Shown: positions 7,252 to 16,176, numbered from the stretch's first letter. The stretch: DNA of 64,000 bases from Saccharothrix obliqua (GCF_019375475.1 NZ_JAHXGQ010000003.1:822687-886686); one strand, 5' to 3'. Made by a program: numbers and translations. Notes: generated by a model from the sequence alone, not told the origin.

Positions 7252-9882
7252 ATGGGCATCGAGACCATCAGGATCCACCCCGGTATCGGGGTGGCGCGGG
7301 TGGGCAACAGCCCGGAGCACTTCATCGGCCCCGAACACCCGGACCAACCGCCACCGGAGTCGTTCAAGGACGACAAGGGCCGGGTGCGCGGGCAGGGCGC
7401 GCGGTTCCGGCTGATGGGCTACGACGCGGCCGGCCGGTTCGTGCGGGAGGTCACGGCCGCGGACGCCCGGATCACGTGGCGGGTGCGGCTGGGCAACGCC
7501 AAGGCCGCCGACCACCGGGTCAACCCGGAGGAGAGCTACCGGGACATGTACCTCCACGGTGACGCCGCCCTGACCGTGTCCGGTTCGGACGGTGTGCCCG
7601 CGCCGGCCGCGCTGGGCGGGCGGATCACGTTCCGGAGCGGGGTGGCCACGCCGAAGGGCTTCGACGTCCGGTTGGGCGAGCTGCGCCCGGACGTGGCGCG
7701 GGGTCGGCCGACCGGGCGGCTGGTCGTGCTCGGCGGTGCGGGGCGCGCCGGGTGCCGGTTCCCGGCCGTGGACAACCAGAACTGCGGTGGCGTGCGGAAC
7801 CCCGGCTGGTTCGACGACACGTCCGACGGGCCGGTCGGCGCCACGGTCGTGCTGGACGACGGGATAGTCGAGGCCGTCGGCGCGTGGGTGGTGGTCGCGC
7901 CGCCCTGCTACGCGCCGCACTTCCGCGACGTCGTCACGCTGGGGGACCGGTTGCTGGAGCTGGCGGTGGCGCACGGCTGGGTCGGGGTGGACGAGGACTG
8001 GCCGCTGGTGGACGGGGTGCGCGTGCCCTCCTACGTCCGCCACGTCGACCCCGTGCTGCGTGCGGTGGAGGCGGTGCGCTACGTCAACCACGCCGCACCT
8101 CTCGCCGAGCACGAGTGGCGACATCCCGTTACCGGGGACGAGGAACGCGCCGCCGTCTTCCGCCTGCTCATGGATTCGGTGACGTTGACCGGGCCGCAGC
8201 GGACCGTGCTGGCGGAGTGGGCGCGGGGTCGGTTCTCGCGGGACCGGCCGCCGACCGCCCCGGCTCCCGCGGACGTCGACCACGCGGCCCTGGCGGGCAT
8301 GTCGGGCGCGGCGTTCCGGCCGGGCGTGGAGGTCGGGGAAGCGGTCCTGGACCCCACCCGCTACTACGGCTCGGACGAGCCCTCGGACCCGTTGCGCCTG
8401 CGTCACGACCGCAACCGGCCCGGTGCGTTGACCGAGGGCCTGGGCCTGCCGTGGCAGGCGGCGTTCCGGATCTGCGGCGACCTGTGGTGGCCCGTCACGC
8501 GACCCGACCACGTGCTGCACCCGGAGACCTCGGCCTACCAGGCGTGGGACCGGTCCGTCGGCGACAACGCGGCGATGGTCGCGCACTGGCACCGGGGCGG
8601 GTTCGTGGTCCCGGACGGGCCGCGGTACGTCGAGCGGGAACGCGACCCGGTGGCCGTCGTGACACCGCGTCGGCCGCAGGTGTTCCTCCACCACGACGCG
8701 GGGCAGATGGCGTTCGACGTCACCTCCCCGGAGGAGATCACGCTGGTCGTCCACCCGTCGCCGGACGGGCAGCTCACCGTGCGGCCCGCGGCGGCGGTGG
8801 TGCCGCCGACCGGGGAGGACCGGGTGCGCACCGTGTGGTTCGGCGTGGAGGGCAGGCTGGCCGAGCTGGTGCCGCGCACGGTCGAGGTCGCGTGCCCGCG
8901 GCTGGGCGAGGCGTGGCACGTCCAGGTGGTCGCCGCGCTGCCGGGCCTGGACGACCTGCCCGACCCGCTGCCGGACGCGCCGGGCACCGCGCCGGTGCTG
9001 ACCACGGAGGTGGCGGTGGTGCCGGGAACCGTGCTGCGGGTGCCGTTCCAGGCGACCGAGGTGGACACCGGGCTGGAGGTCGCGCTGGTGGGCGGCGACC
9101 CGAGGAGCGTGCACCTGCTGCTGCAAAGCCCCACCGGCGCGCTCATCGGGCCGGAGACGGAGGGGGCGCACTGGGAGGCGCGTGGCGGTCGGCAGGTCTA
9201 CCGCTTCCCGCTGCCCGCGCGGCTGCGCCCGGACCGCGCCGAGGGGCCCGGCACGTGGCACGTGCTGGTCGACGCCGAGCAGGCGAGGGAGGCGGCGCCC
9301 TGCGCCCTGGCCGTCCGCGTCCGGTCCGCGATCGACCTGGACGTGGAGCGGTCGGCGGGGCGGCTGGTGGTGAGGCCGCGTGGACCGGTCGCCGTCCAGG
9401 TGTGGGCGGAGTTCACCGGTGCGGACGGCGAGGTGCGCCGGGCGGAGTTCGCCGGTGACGGCGAGGTGGACCTCGCCGGTGCCGGTGCGGGCCGGGTCCG
9501 GCTCGAACCGGGTGGCGCGGATCTGCCCGGAGTCGCGGACTCCGCCGGTGTCGTGGGGGAGGAGGGCCGTGTCGTGCCCGCGAACACCGGCCCGCTGCGT
9601 GCGGACCTGCCACCGGGCAGCGGTGGTGTGCGGGTGCTGGCGCGCGGCACCAGCCCGCTGGGGTACCCGTTCCAGCGCGAGTACCGGCTGGCGGACGCCG
9701 ACGTGCCGACCCGACCGGTGGTGGACCTGGCGACCACGGCGTCCGTCCAGTTGGACACCGCGCTCGACGAGGCGGTCACCATCCCCGTCCGGCCGGCTGT
9801 CCTGCCGGGTGACCGCCCGGGCGCGGCGGCCGACCAGCCGAGCACGGCGGCCGACCGGCCGACCGCCTCGGACGACCGGTGA
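7252..9882 (+). CDS. LodA/GoxA-family oxidase with predicted cysteine tryptophylquinone cofactor
   Basis: This 876-residue protein opens with IRIHPGIGVARVGNS and FIGPEHPD, the signature N-terminus of LodA/GoxA amino-acid oxidases. The central region has LGLPWQAAFRICGDLWWP, the family motif around the cofactor cysteine (Cys408 here). A tryptophan in MVAHWHRGGFV (Trp446) is a candidate cofactor partner. The C-terminal ~370 residues are beta-rich, Ig-like and relatively variable, ending in a Pro/Ala tail. Such enzymes oxidise amino acids such as lysine or glycine, releasing hydrogen peroxide; the substrate here is unknown. ATG 7252 is preceded by GGAGG. The gene overlaps the next by 4 bp, pairing oxidase with its maturation flavoprotein. 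No signal peptide is visible. Confidence 0.85.
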   Translation: MGIETIRIHPGIGVARVGNSPEHFIGPEHPDQPPPESFKDDKGRVRGQGARFRLMGYDAAGRFVREVTAADARITWRVRLGNAKAADHRVNPEESYRDMYLHGDAALTVSGSDGVPAPAALGGRITFRSGVATPKGFDVRLGELRPDVARGRPTGRLVVLGGAGRAGCRFPAVDNQNCGGVRNPGWFDDTSDGPVGATVVLDDGIVEAVGAWVVVAPPCYAPHFRDVVTLGDRLLELAVAHGWVGVDEDWPLVDGVRVPSYVRHVDPVLRAVEAVRYVNHAAPLAEHEWRHPVTGDEERAAVFRLLMDSVTLTGPQRTVLAEWARGRFSRDRPPTAPAPADVDHAALAGMSGAAFRPGVEVGEAVLDPTRYYGSDEPSDPLRLRHDRNRPGALTEGLGLPWQAAFRICGDLWWPVTRPDHVLHPETSAYQAWDRSVGDNAAMVAHWHRGGFVVPDGPRYVERERDPVAVVTPRRPQVFLHHDAGQMAFDVTSPEEITLVVHPSPDGQLTVRPAAAVVPPTGEDRVRTVWFGVEGRLAELVPRTVEVACPRLGEAWHVQVVAALPGLDDLPDPLPDAPGTAPVLTTEVAVVPGTVLRVPFQATEVDTGLEVALVGGDPRSVHLLLQSPTGALIGPETEGAHWEARGGRQVYRFPLPARLRPDRAEGPGTWHVLVDAEQAREAAPCALAVRVRSAIDLDVERSAGRLVVRPRGPVAVQVWAEFTGADGEVRRAEFAGDGEVDLAGAGAGRVRLEPGGADLPGVADSAGVVGEEGRVVPANTGPLRADLPPGSGGVRVLARGTSPLGYPFQREYRLADADVPTRPVVDLATTASVQLDTALDEAVTIPVRPAVLPGDRPGAAADQPSTAADRPTASDDR

Positions 9883-10976
9883 ACGGCGTGGTGTGCCGCC
9901 CGGTCGACGTGGTGGTGGCCGGGGCGGGACCGGCCGGGTCCGCCGCCGCCCTGGCGCTGGCGCGTGCCGGTCACCGCGTCCTGCTCGCCGAGGCGAGCCG
10001 CTTCGACCGGCCGCGGTTGGGTGAGACGTTGTCGCCGTTCGCGGTGGCGCTGCTGGACGACCTCGCGCTGCCGCGGACCGGTGTGCCGCAGTGGGGTTTC
10101 GCGTCGGCGTGGGGTTCGGCGGAACTGGCCGAGTCCTCGTTCGTGTGGTCGCCGTTCGGCGGTGGCGAGCACGTCGACCGCCGCGCCTTCGACGTGGCCC
10201 TGGCGGGTGCGGCGTGTGACGCGGGCGCGCGGCTCGTGCCGGGCTGCCCGGTCACCGCCGCCGAACCGGCCGGTGACGGCTGGCGGGTCGCGGTGGGTGG
10301 CCGGGCGGTGCGTGCGCGGGCGGTGGTCGACGCGACCGGTCGCGCCGCCGCCGTGGCCCGCCGCCTGGGCGCGAGGTGGGTGCGGCTGGACCGGCTGGTG
10401 GGTGTCGCCGCGTTCTTCCACGAAGGCGTGGTGGACGGCGGGATCGGGCTCCTGGAGGCGGTTCCGGACGGCTGGTGGTACACCGCGCCCGTGCCGCCGG
10501 AGCGGCGGGCCGTCACGTTCATCACCGACGTGGACCTGTGCCGCCGCCACCGCTACCACGAAACCGGGACCTGGCGGCAGGCGCTCGCCGGCACGCGGTA
10601 CGTCGCCGCCCACGCGACGGGCCCGCCGACCGGTCCGCTCACCCTCGGCTCGGCCGCGTCGGGTGCGTTGCGCGGACCGGCCGCGCCGGGCCGGTGGCTG
10701 GCCGTCGGTGACGCCGCGCTGGCCGTGGACCCGTTGTCCGGCAGCGGGATCGCGCGTGCGTTGAGCACCGGGTACGCGGGCGGCGAGGCGATGGCGCACT
10801 GGCTGGCGGGCGATCGCGGCCCAGCCGTCGCCCACGAGGCGCGGCTGGCGTGCGACCTGCACGACTACCTGCGCAACCGGGTCGACCACTACCGCCGCGA
10901 GCAGCGCTGGCCGACCAGCCCGTTCTGGGTGCGGCGGCACCGGTCGGCACCGCGCGCGGCGGTGCCGGTGCGGTGA
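9879..10976 (+). CDS. LodB-like FAD-dependent maturation flavoprotein
   Basis: This 365-residue protein has the FAD dinucleotide motif VVVAGAGPAGSAAALALA and a second FAD contact at AVGDAALAVDPLSGSGIA. It belongs to the halogenase/monooxygenase-like flavoprotein superfamily but lacks the WxWxIP halogenase signature. In characterised LodAB and GoxAB pairs the LodB-type partner hydroxylates the precursor tryptophan so that the cysteine tryptophylquinone forms. The 4-bp GTGA overlap with the LodA-like gene supports that role. It converges on the YcaO gene with 8 bp between stops. An unrelated monooxygenase function is possible but less likely given the pairing. Confidence 0.82.
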   Translation: MNGVVCRPVDVVVAGAGPAGSAAALALARAGHRVLLAEASRFDRPRLGETLSPFAVALLDDLALPRTGVPQWGFASAWGSAELAESSFVWSPFGGGEHVDRRAFDVALAGAACDAGARLVPGCPVTAAEPAGDGWRVAVGGRAVRARAVVDATGRAAAVARRLGARWVRLDRLVGVAAFFHEGVVDGGIGLLEAVPDGWWYTAPVPPERRAVTFITDVDLCRRHRYHETGTWRQALAGTRYVAAHATGPPTGPLTLGSAASGALRGPAAPGRWLAVGDAALAVDPLSGSGIARALSTGYAGGEAMAHWLAGDRGPAVAHEARLACDLHDYLRNRVDHYRREQRWPTSPFWVRRHRSAPRAAVPVR

Positions 10977-10984
10977 CACCCGGT

Positions 10985-12274
10985 TCAGACCGGCGTCGCG
11001 ACGGCCTGGTCCGCGGTTTCGGTGCGGGCCGCGGCGAGGCCGCGCGGACCCGGCAGGACCAGCGCGCCGTCCGTGACGAGCGTGAAGCGCTCCAGGCCGG
11101 GGACGAACACGTTGACCACGGCGAGGTTCGCCGTGGTGTGGTGGTTCCTGATGTGGACGGCGAAACCACTCCGGTGCAGCGTGGTGATCAGCCGTTCCGC
11201 GTGCTCACGCGGCGAACCCGGCGCGGGTGCGTCCTCGAACGGCGTGAACCGCGCGGTGCGCAGCGCTTCGGTGAAATCGGCCAGCCGGCAGCGGTGCAGC
11301 GCCGGGTAGCCGGTCGTCCGGTCGCGGCGGGGCGGGGTGTCGTCGTCATCCCCGGCCATGGTGGTGTGGATCTGGATCAGCTCGGTGATGGCGCGGTTCA
11401 GCGCGTACCGGCGGGACAACGACGCGCCGCAGCCCCGGACGCGGGCCGGCTGCCCGGCCGGTGGCGGCAGGAAGGCCCAGTAGGCGGGCACGCCCAGGTC
11501 CGTGGTCATGTCGATCAGCCGCACCTCGCCACCGGTCAGGGCCTTCGCCCTCTCCCACAGCAGCGCCAGGTCCTCGGGCAGGGTGGCGGGGTCGACGGCG
11601 GTCAGCCGCGCGGGCGGTGACTTGAGGAAGGTCCTGGCCAGCAGCAGGGACATCGCGTCCCGCTCGACGGTCTCGTTGAGGCCGTGCACCAGCGCCTCGG
11701 TCGGGTCGGAACCGGCGGCCCAGCCGTTGTTCATCGAGTACCGCCGCAGCCAGTTGTACCGGTAGGGGTCGCCCACCAGGTAACGCAGTTCCTCCGCGTT
11801 CATGCGGAGGTACTGGGGCACCGAGAGCGCGACCGGCACGGCGACCTCGCTCCCGTCGAGCGCCGACCGGTAGGTGAAGCAGGCGATCGGGTCGTCCGGG
11901 CCGTCGACCAGCAGCGCGACCGCCGCGTCGCGGATCAGGTGCCGCTGCGCCGCCACCTCGTGCGCCGACCGCAGGACGATGTCGTGCTCGGACAACGTGC
12001 TCGCGCCGCTCAGCCGGTGTTCCAGCGCCTCGAACAACGCGCCCACCTTGGCTTCGGCGGTCGTGCCCTTGCCGAGCCCGATGCCGTCCAGCACCACCAC
12101 GCCGTCCCGCCGCAGCTCGCACCGCCACGTGGACGCCGCGTCCTCGAGCAGCGGTGTCAGCACGACGTCCAGGTGGAGTTCCGCCGCGGCGGCCAGGCCG
12201 CGCGACAGGGCTCGGTCCAACGCGATCGTCCGCTCACCGAACTGGTGCGCCTGCTCGGGTGTCGCTGCGTGCAT
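10985..12274 (-). CDS. YcaO-domain protein (ATP-dependent peptide-backbone-modifying enzyme, candidate RiPP maturase)
   Basis: This 429-residue protein has the YcaO ATP/Mg signature: EAKVGALFEALEHR in the first half and ALVHGLNETVERDAMSLL in the second, giving the ExxE/ExxER acidic cluster. YcaO enzymes activate amide carbonyls for azoline, thioamide or amidine formation. No separate E1-like or dehydrogenase gene is adjacent. The C-terminus (QAVATPV) lacks the PxPxP tail of classic azoline cyclodehydratases, so thioamidation or another reaction is open. ATG 12274 starts MHAATPEQAHQFGE; upstream in-frame codons run through the hairpin at 12307-12347 and are unlikely to be used. It is downstream of a 35-codon acidic peptide gene. 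Family is firm, reaction unknown. Confidence 0.88.
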   Translation of the reverse strand: MHAATPEQAHQFGERTIALDRALSRGLAAAAELHLDVVLTPLLEDAASTWRCELRRDGVVVLDGIGLGKGTTAEAKVGALFEALEHRLSGASTLSEHDIVLRSAHEVAAQRHLIRDAAVALLVDGPDDPIACFTYRSALDGSEVAVPVALSVPQYLRMNAEELRYLVGDPYRYNWLRRYSMNNGWAAGSDPTEALVHGLNETVERDAMSLLLARTFLKSPPARLTAVDPATLPEDLALLWERAKALTGGEVRLIDMTTDLGVPAYWAFLPPPAGQPARVRGCGASLSRRYALNRAITELIQIHTTMAGDDDDTPPRRDRTTGYPALHRCRLADFTEALRTARFTPFEDAPAPGSPREHAERLITTLHRSGFAVHIRNHHTTANLAVVNVFVPGLERFTLVTDGALVLPGPRGLAAARTETADQAVATPV

Positions 12275-12306
12275 CAAGGCTCCTGGGGTTCGGTGGGAGG
12301 GCTTGC

Positions 12307-12347
12307 GGTGTGGTGCCCGCGAAGCACTGCCTCGCGGGCACCACACC
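12307..12347 (-). terminator. Strong hairpin between peptide gene and ycaO (attenuator/partial terminator)
   Basis: A perfect 16-bp inverted repeat: GGTGTGGTGCCCGCGA (12307-12322) and its complement (12332-12347) with a 9-nt loop. It lies 18 bp after the peptide stop codon and 32 bp before the YcaO start. Such hairpins between a RiPP precursor and its enzymes typically raise precursor over enzyme transcript. Function is inferred from position. Confidence 0.7.
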
Positions 12348-12365
12348 GAGCGCGGTTACCAGTTC

Positions 12366-12473
12366 TCACCGGCGTTCGCGGCACAACTCGTCGATGGCCT
12401 GGGTCTCCCTGAGCGACAGGTCGTTGTCGTCGTCCTCTTCTTCGCCCGCGAGCCAGTCGGCGTCATTACCCAT
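12366..12473 (-). CDS. Candidate RiPP precursor peptide (35 aa, acidic) upstream of ycaO
   Basis: This short ORF is supported by an excellent ribosome-binding site (GGAGGAG about 7 nt before the ATG). It encodes 35 residues beginning MGNDADWLAGE, with an acidic run at residues 11-18 (EEEDDDND), a helix-like segment LSLRETQAIDEL and a basic end CRERR. The only cysteine is Cys31; Ser20 and Thr24 are the other heteroatom side chains. An acidic leader-like half followed by a short C-terminal part, a hairpin, and then a YcaO enzyme is a classic precursor layout. The sequence matches no precursor family I know. It might instead be a small regulatory or accessory protein. The start, stop and codons were read directly from the minus strand. 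Confidence 0.65.
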   Translation of the reverse strand: MGNDADWLAGEEEDDDNDLSLRETQAIDELCRERR

Positions 12474-12857
12474 GATCTACTCCTCCGAAGTGGTGTACTT
12501 CTCGGACCAGTGGCGGATCACCGCCGGAACCCATCGTCCTTGTCCTTGCGCCGCAAGGGAAATCGTCGGGGAGGTATTCACCCGGGCCGGCACACGTCCG
12601 AGGTGGGTGACCCCGGGGATCGGCTACCGAACGTCGCATTGGGACCACAAGGGTGATGTCCCCGACGACACCGGCCGCGTGGTCGTGTACTGAATCGCCC
12701 GGCTCCCGGGCGGAAGCGCACCCCTACATCCCGTCGGGCGGTGCGCGCATCGCCGTGCGGGCCGGACGCGGTGGTGGTTGGGCCAGGTGGGTGAAGGGCT
12801 TGGTCGCGGAGCGCTGGTGTGCATACCTTCGAGCGGGTGGACCGGGAGGGGGTCGGT
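12474..12857. other. Divergent intergenic region (peptide/ycaO promoter and caspase promoter)
   Basis: These 384 bp hold the ribosome-binding site of the peptide gene at the left and that of the caspase-like gene (GGGAGGGGG at 12844-12852) at the right. I see no further ORF with a ribosome-binding site and no tRNA or clear operator. GTG codons at 12819 and 12837 would extend the caspase frame but lack good spacing to a ribosome-binding site. Confidence 0.5.
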
Positions 12858-14189
12858 GTGCTGGCCGTGCTCATGGGCGGTTACCGCGGCACCGCGCTGC
12901 CCGACGTGGTCGCCGCCCGGCACAGCGTCCAGGCGTTGCGCGGGGTGTTGACCGGTCGACCCGGCACCCGCGTCGAGGTGCCGGCGGCCGGTCCGCGGTC
13001 CGCGGGTGCGATCGCCGCGTTGCTCGGGGAACCCGCCGACCGCCTGCTCCTCTACTACGCGGGCCACGCGCGGTTGACCGACGACGGGGACGTGCTGCTG
13101 GGTCTGCCGGACAGCGACCCGGACGACGTTTCCACCTGGCTGCGGTTCGCCGACGTCCGCGCGTCGGTGCGCGCGCACGGCGCGCCCGGGAAAGTCGTTG
13201 TCCTGGACTGCTGTTTCACCGACGGCGCGGACAACGCGGACAGCGTGGACGACCTCGCCGACCGCGTCGAGCGGGCCACCCGGGTGGACGGGGCGCGCAC
13301 GCTGGTGTTCTGCCTGGCCAGCCGGGAGGCCGTGTACGACGATCGCGCCAACGGCCTGACGTACCTGGGGCACGCCCTCGTCCGCGCCTTGTCCCGGGGT
13401 GCGGACGTGACCGCCGCCGCCGACGACCCCGGGCTGCGCGGGGTGCACGCGGGCCGATTACGGCCGACTCCTGCCGTCGAGCCGGTGGCGACCGCCGAGC
13501 CGAATCCCGCGGTGGAGGGGGAAACCGTTGCCGCGCGGGACGTCGAGCCGGTGCGCTTCCGGGTTTCGGTGCCGCGTTCGGTCGTCGTGTACGACAGGGT
13601 CGCCCTCGTGGCGGTCGCGGCGATGACCGTGTGGATCGGCTCGGTGCTCGGCGTCGACGTCTGGGCGTTCGCGATGATGACGCTCGTGGCGGCGCGGATG
13701 ATGGAATCCGAGGTCCACGTCCCGTGGTGGAGGTGGGTGCGGGTCGGCGACGAGCTGACCCTGCACCGGGGGCGTGGCGTGGCGGCGTTCGTGAAACGGG
13801 GCCTGAAGAAGGAGTTGTCGCTCGACTGGCGGCACGCCGGTGTGGAACGCGTGGTGGTCGGCCGGGTCGGGAGCCGGTCGCGGGTGAACCTGCACGTGTC
13901 GCCGGACGCGGCGGCCCGGCTGTGGAACGTCGTCCCGTTCACCGGTTTCGGCGGCTACCGGTACGGCTTGTTCGCGCACGGCGCGCGTGGTCTCGCCTGG
14001 CCGCTCGGCGACGTGCACGCACCGGCCGAGGAGGTGGCGGAGGCGTTCCGGGCCGCCGTTCCGGCCGGTGTGGACGTGGCGGTGGTCCTCAACGCCGAAC
14101 CGCCGTACCGCCGCGCCCGGCGGTGGGTGCTGGTGTTCTACCTGCTGTTCTTCGGTTCCCTGTTGCTGGGGGTCTCCGTCGTCGGATGA
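12858..14189 (+). CDS. Membrane-anchored caspase-like protease domain protein
   Basis: This 443-residue protein has an N-terminal caspase-family fold (residues ~1-190): LAVLMGGYRG in strand 1, catalytic His70 in LLYYAGHARLT, and the cysteine in VVLDCCFTDGA (Cys118/Cys119). A linker leads to two hydrophobic segments at about 252-290 (VALVAVAAMTVWIGSVLGV and WAFAMMTLVAARMM). A soluble beta-rich region of unknown type follows, then a final membrane segment (WVLVFYLLFFGSLLLGV). GTG 12858 was chosen because GGGAGGGGG lies 5 bp upstream. Bacterial caspase-like domains often act in conflict or cell-death systems; that is inference here. Its 3' end overlaps the convergent membrane protein gene by 101 bp. 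Confidence 0.78.
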   Translation: MLAVLMGGYRGTALPDVVAARHSVQALRGVLTGRPGTRVEVPAAGPRSAGAIAALLGEPADRLLLYYAGHARLTDDGDVLLGLPDSDPDDVSTWLRFADVRASVRAHGAPGKVVVLDCCFTDGADNADSVDDLADRVERATRVDGARTLVFCLASREAVYDDRANGLTYLGHALVRALSRGADVTAAADDPGLRGVHAGRLRPTPAVEPVATAEPNPAVEGETVAARDVEPVRFRVSVPRSVVVYDRVALVAVAAMTVWIGSVLGVDVWAFAMMTLVAARMMESEVHVPWWRWVRVGDELTLHRGRGVAAFVKRGLKKELSLDWRHAGVERVVVGRVGSRSRVNLHVSPDAAARLWNVVPFTGFGGYRYGLFAHGARGLAWPLGDVHAPAEEVAEAFRAAVPAGVDVAVVLNAEPPYRRARRWVLVFYLLFFGSLLLGVSVVG

Positions 14190-16158
14190 GCCGCAGCCGG
14201 GGCGCGGCGGCCACCCGTCCGGCTACCCGCACCGCGAGGAAGACCGCGTCCACGAGGAGGACGACGATCGCGGCGAAGGCCATGCCCGCCAGGAAACCGG
14301 CGGGCACGGCGGCGACGCGCACGGCCACCTGCTCCACCCACCCGGCGTCACCTAGTTCGATGCCCACCGCGGCCAGCAGCCCGGCGAACACGCCGAACCC
14401 CGCCATGGGACTCCACAACGTCGTGCGCAACCGCCAGCGCGCGGACTTCCGCCGGGCCTCGACCCGTTCGGCGCGCAACGCGCCCGCGCGGACGAACGGG
14501 TGGACCGCGGGCGGCGGGTCGAAACCGGAGTCCTGGGCCAGGACCGCGGCGCGGACGGCGTCGAGCACCCGCGCGACGTGCTCGGCGTGGCCCGGGAAGT
14601 CCAGCGCCGCGGGTCCGACGTGGAGCGTCGCGTAGTCCGCGGTGACGGTCGCCGATGCCAGGTCCGCGTGGGGCAGCACGACAACGCCTCCCCGGTAGCG
14701 GATGTGCACGGCGCGGTCGGTGCACCAGGTGCGCGCGTCGCCGAAGTCGGACCGGGTGTCCAGCACGGCGATCACCGGGTCGGTCGCCCCGGCGACGACC
14801 TCGCCGTGCCGTCGGGGCAGCTCGGGCGCGACCCGCAACGTGGCGGGGAACGGTCCGGGCAGCGCACGCGGCAACGCCAGCAGGGCGTCGCGGATCGCGG
14901 TGGCCCGGTGCTCCAGGAACGTGTCCGAGCCCGCTGCCGCGCGGGTGAGCGCGTAGACCGGTGCGCCGTCCACCCGGAGCTGCACGTCGTCGCCGGTCAC
15001 GAGCCGGGCGACCGGTCCGCGCGGACCCAGTCGGAACTCGTGCCCGACCCGCTTCCCGTCGACCAGGACGGCGGTTTTTCCCTTGCGGGACGGTCGGTAC
15101 TCGACAACGTGCTCTTCCACGCCGTCACCGACGCGCACGACGAAGTCCACACCGCCCGTGCGGACCCGCTCCGCCCGCCACCGGCCGCGGGCGATGCGGA
15201 CGGGCGGCACGGCGGGCTTGTCGCCGGGCGTCACCGGTACGGCGGGGCGCACCCGCCGCCACCGCCGGGGCTGCCGCACACCGGCCCGCTCGTACACCTC
15301 GGTCAGGGCACGGGAGAACACGCTCGCGACCCAGTTCCGCGCGCTGCCGGGGCCGTCGAGGTGGCGCAGGTGCGGCGTCCAGTCGGCGTCGAACCACACG
15401 GCCGCGCGGGTGTAGGCGTGCGCGGCGGCCGGCAGGGTCGGTGTCCGGGGCCGGTACTCGGGCAGGCCGCGCGGGAACCGGTCGCCGGTCGACGCGCGGA
15501 ACGACTCGTACTGGGCGGCGTCCCGGCACACGACGAGCACCACGCGTTCCGGCGCGATCCGCGCGACCACCTGGTCCACCTCCCAGCGCAACCCGTCGCC
15601 GGGCCCGGCGGCCAGCAGCACCAGCCCGGCGCGGTCCAGGCCCGCGAGCACCTGCTCCCGCCACCGGTCGTCGGAGGAGAAGTGCCGCGCCGCACCGGCC
15701 GGCGGCAGCACGTCACCGGGTTGGCCGAGCGCGACCACCCGCCCGAACGGCGCCAGCGCGGCGGCCAGCTGCTCCTCCTCGGTGCGCGTCGTGCCCCAGT
15801 AGTCGAGCAGCTGCTCACCGCGCTGCTGGGCGGAAAAACCCTCGTCGTCCACAAAGGACCTGAGGAACAACACCACTTCCCGGTCGGCCGGCAACGCGTC
15901 GAGCGAGCGCAGCACCTCCGCCGCGTGCCGCCGCCCGCGCAGCACCGCGCGGCGACCGAACGCCAGCAGCACCACACCGCCCGCGGTGCACAGGATCGGC
16001 CGCAGCAGCGGGTACGGCCCCGAACTCGCGCCGCCGTGGCCCACCAGCAGCAGCACCAGCCCGAGGACGAACGCGGGCCACCCGACCAGGCGCAGCAGCC
16101 GGGCGCGGGCGGGTGATTGCCGGACCCGCGTGGCCGGACGGGACGGACGATCCTCCAC
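14089..16158 (-). CDS. Membrane protein with LRSF-type (possibly TIR-like) domain
   Basis: This 689-residue protein has two N-terminal membrane segments (about 22-42 and 52-70). A domain follows with VVLFLRSFVDDEGF, TEEEQLAAALAPFGRVVALG and GLVLLAAGPGDGLRWEVDQV, a pattern common in actinobacterial membrane proteins with a TIR- or Rossmann-like fold. The middle is soluble, and two C-terminal membrane segments (around 595-650) precede a basic tail. GTG 16158 is the first start after the upstream gene. No catalytic role can be assigned. Convergence and overlap with the caspase-like gene suggest a functional pair, perhaps a surveillance or death module, but this is speculative. The basic tail (RRRRPPATGNRR) is encoded in the overlap. 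Confidence 0.6.
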   Translation of the reverse strand: MEDRPSRPATRVRQSPARARLLRLVGWPAFVLGLVLLLVGHGGASSGPYPLLRPILCTAGGVVLLAFGRRAVLRGRRHAAEVLRSLDALPADREVVLFLRSFVDDEGFSAQQRGEQLLDYWGTTRTEEEQLAAALAPFGRVVALGQPGDVLPPAGAARHFSSDDRWREQVLAGLDRAGLVLLAAGPGDGLRWEVDQVVARIAPERVVLVVCRDAAQYESFRASTGDRFPRGLPEYRPRTPTLPAAAHAYTRAAVWFDADWTPHLRHLDGPGSARNWVASVFSRALTEVYERAGVRQPRRWRRVRPAVPVTPGDKPAVPPVRIARGRWRAERVRTGGVDFVVRVGDGVEEHVVEYRPSRKGKTAVLVDGKRVGHEFRLGPRGPVARLVTGDDVQLRVDGAPVYALTRAAAGSDTFLEHRATAIRDALLALPRALPGPFPATLRVAPELPRRHGEVVAGATDPVIAVLDTRSDFGDARTWCTDRAVHIRYRGGVVVLPHADLASATVTADYATLHVGPAALDFPGHAEHVARVLDAVRAAVLAQDSGFDPPPAVHPFVRAGALRAERVEARRKSARWRLRTTLWSPMAGFGVFAGLLAAVGIELGDAGWVEQVAVRVAAVPAGFLAGMAFAAIVVLLVDAVFLAVRVAGRVAAAPRLRLIRRRRPPATGNRRTAGRTPAPTAGRGGTAVRR

Positions 16159-16176
16159 TCGCGCCCCCGTGTCCCC

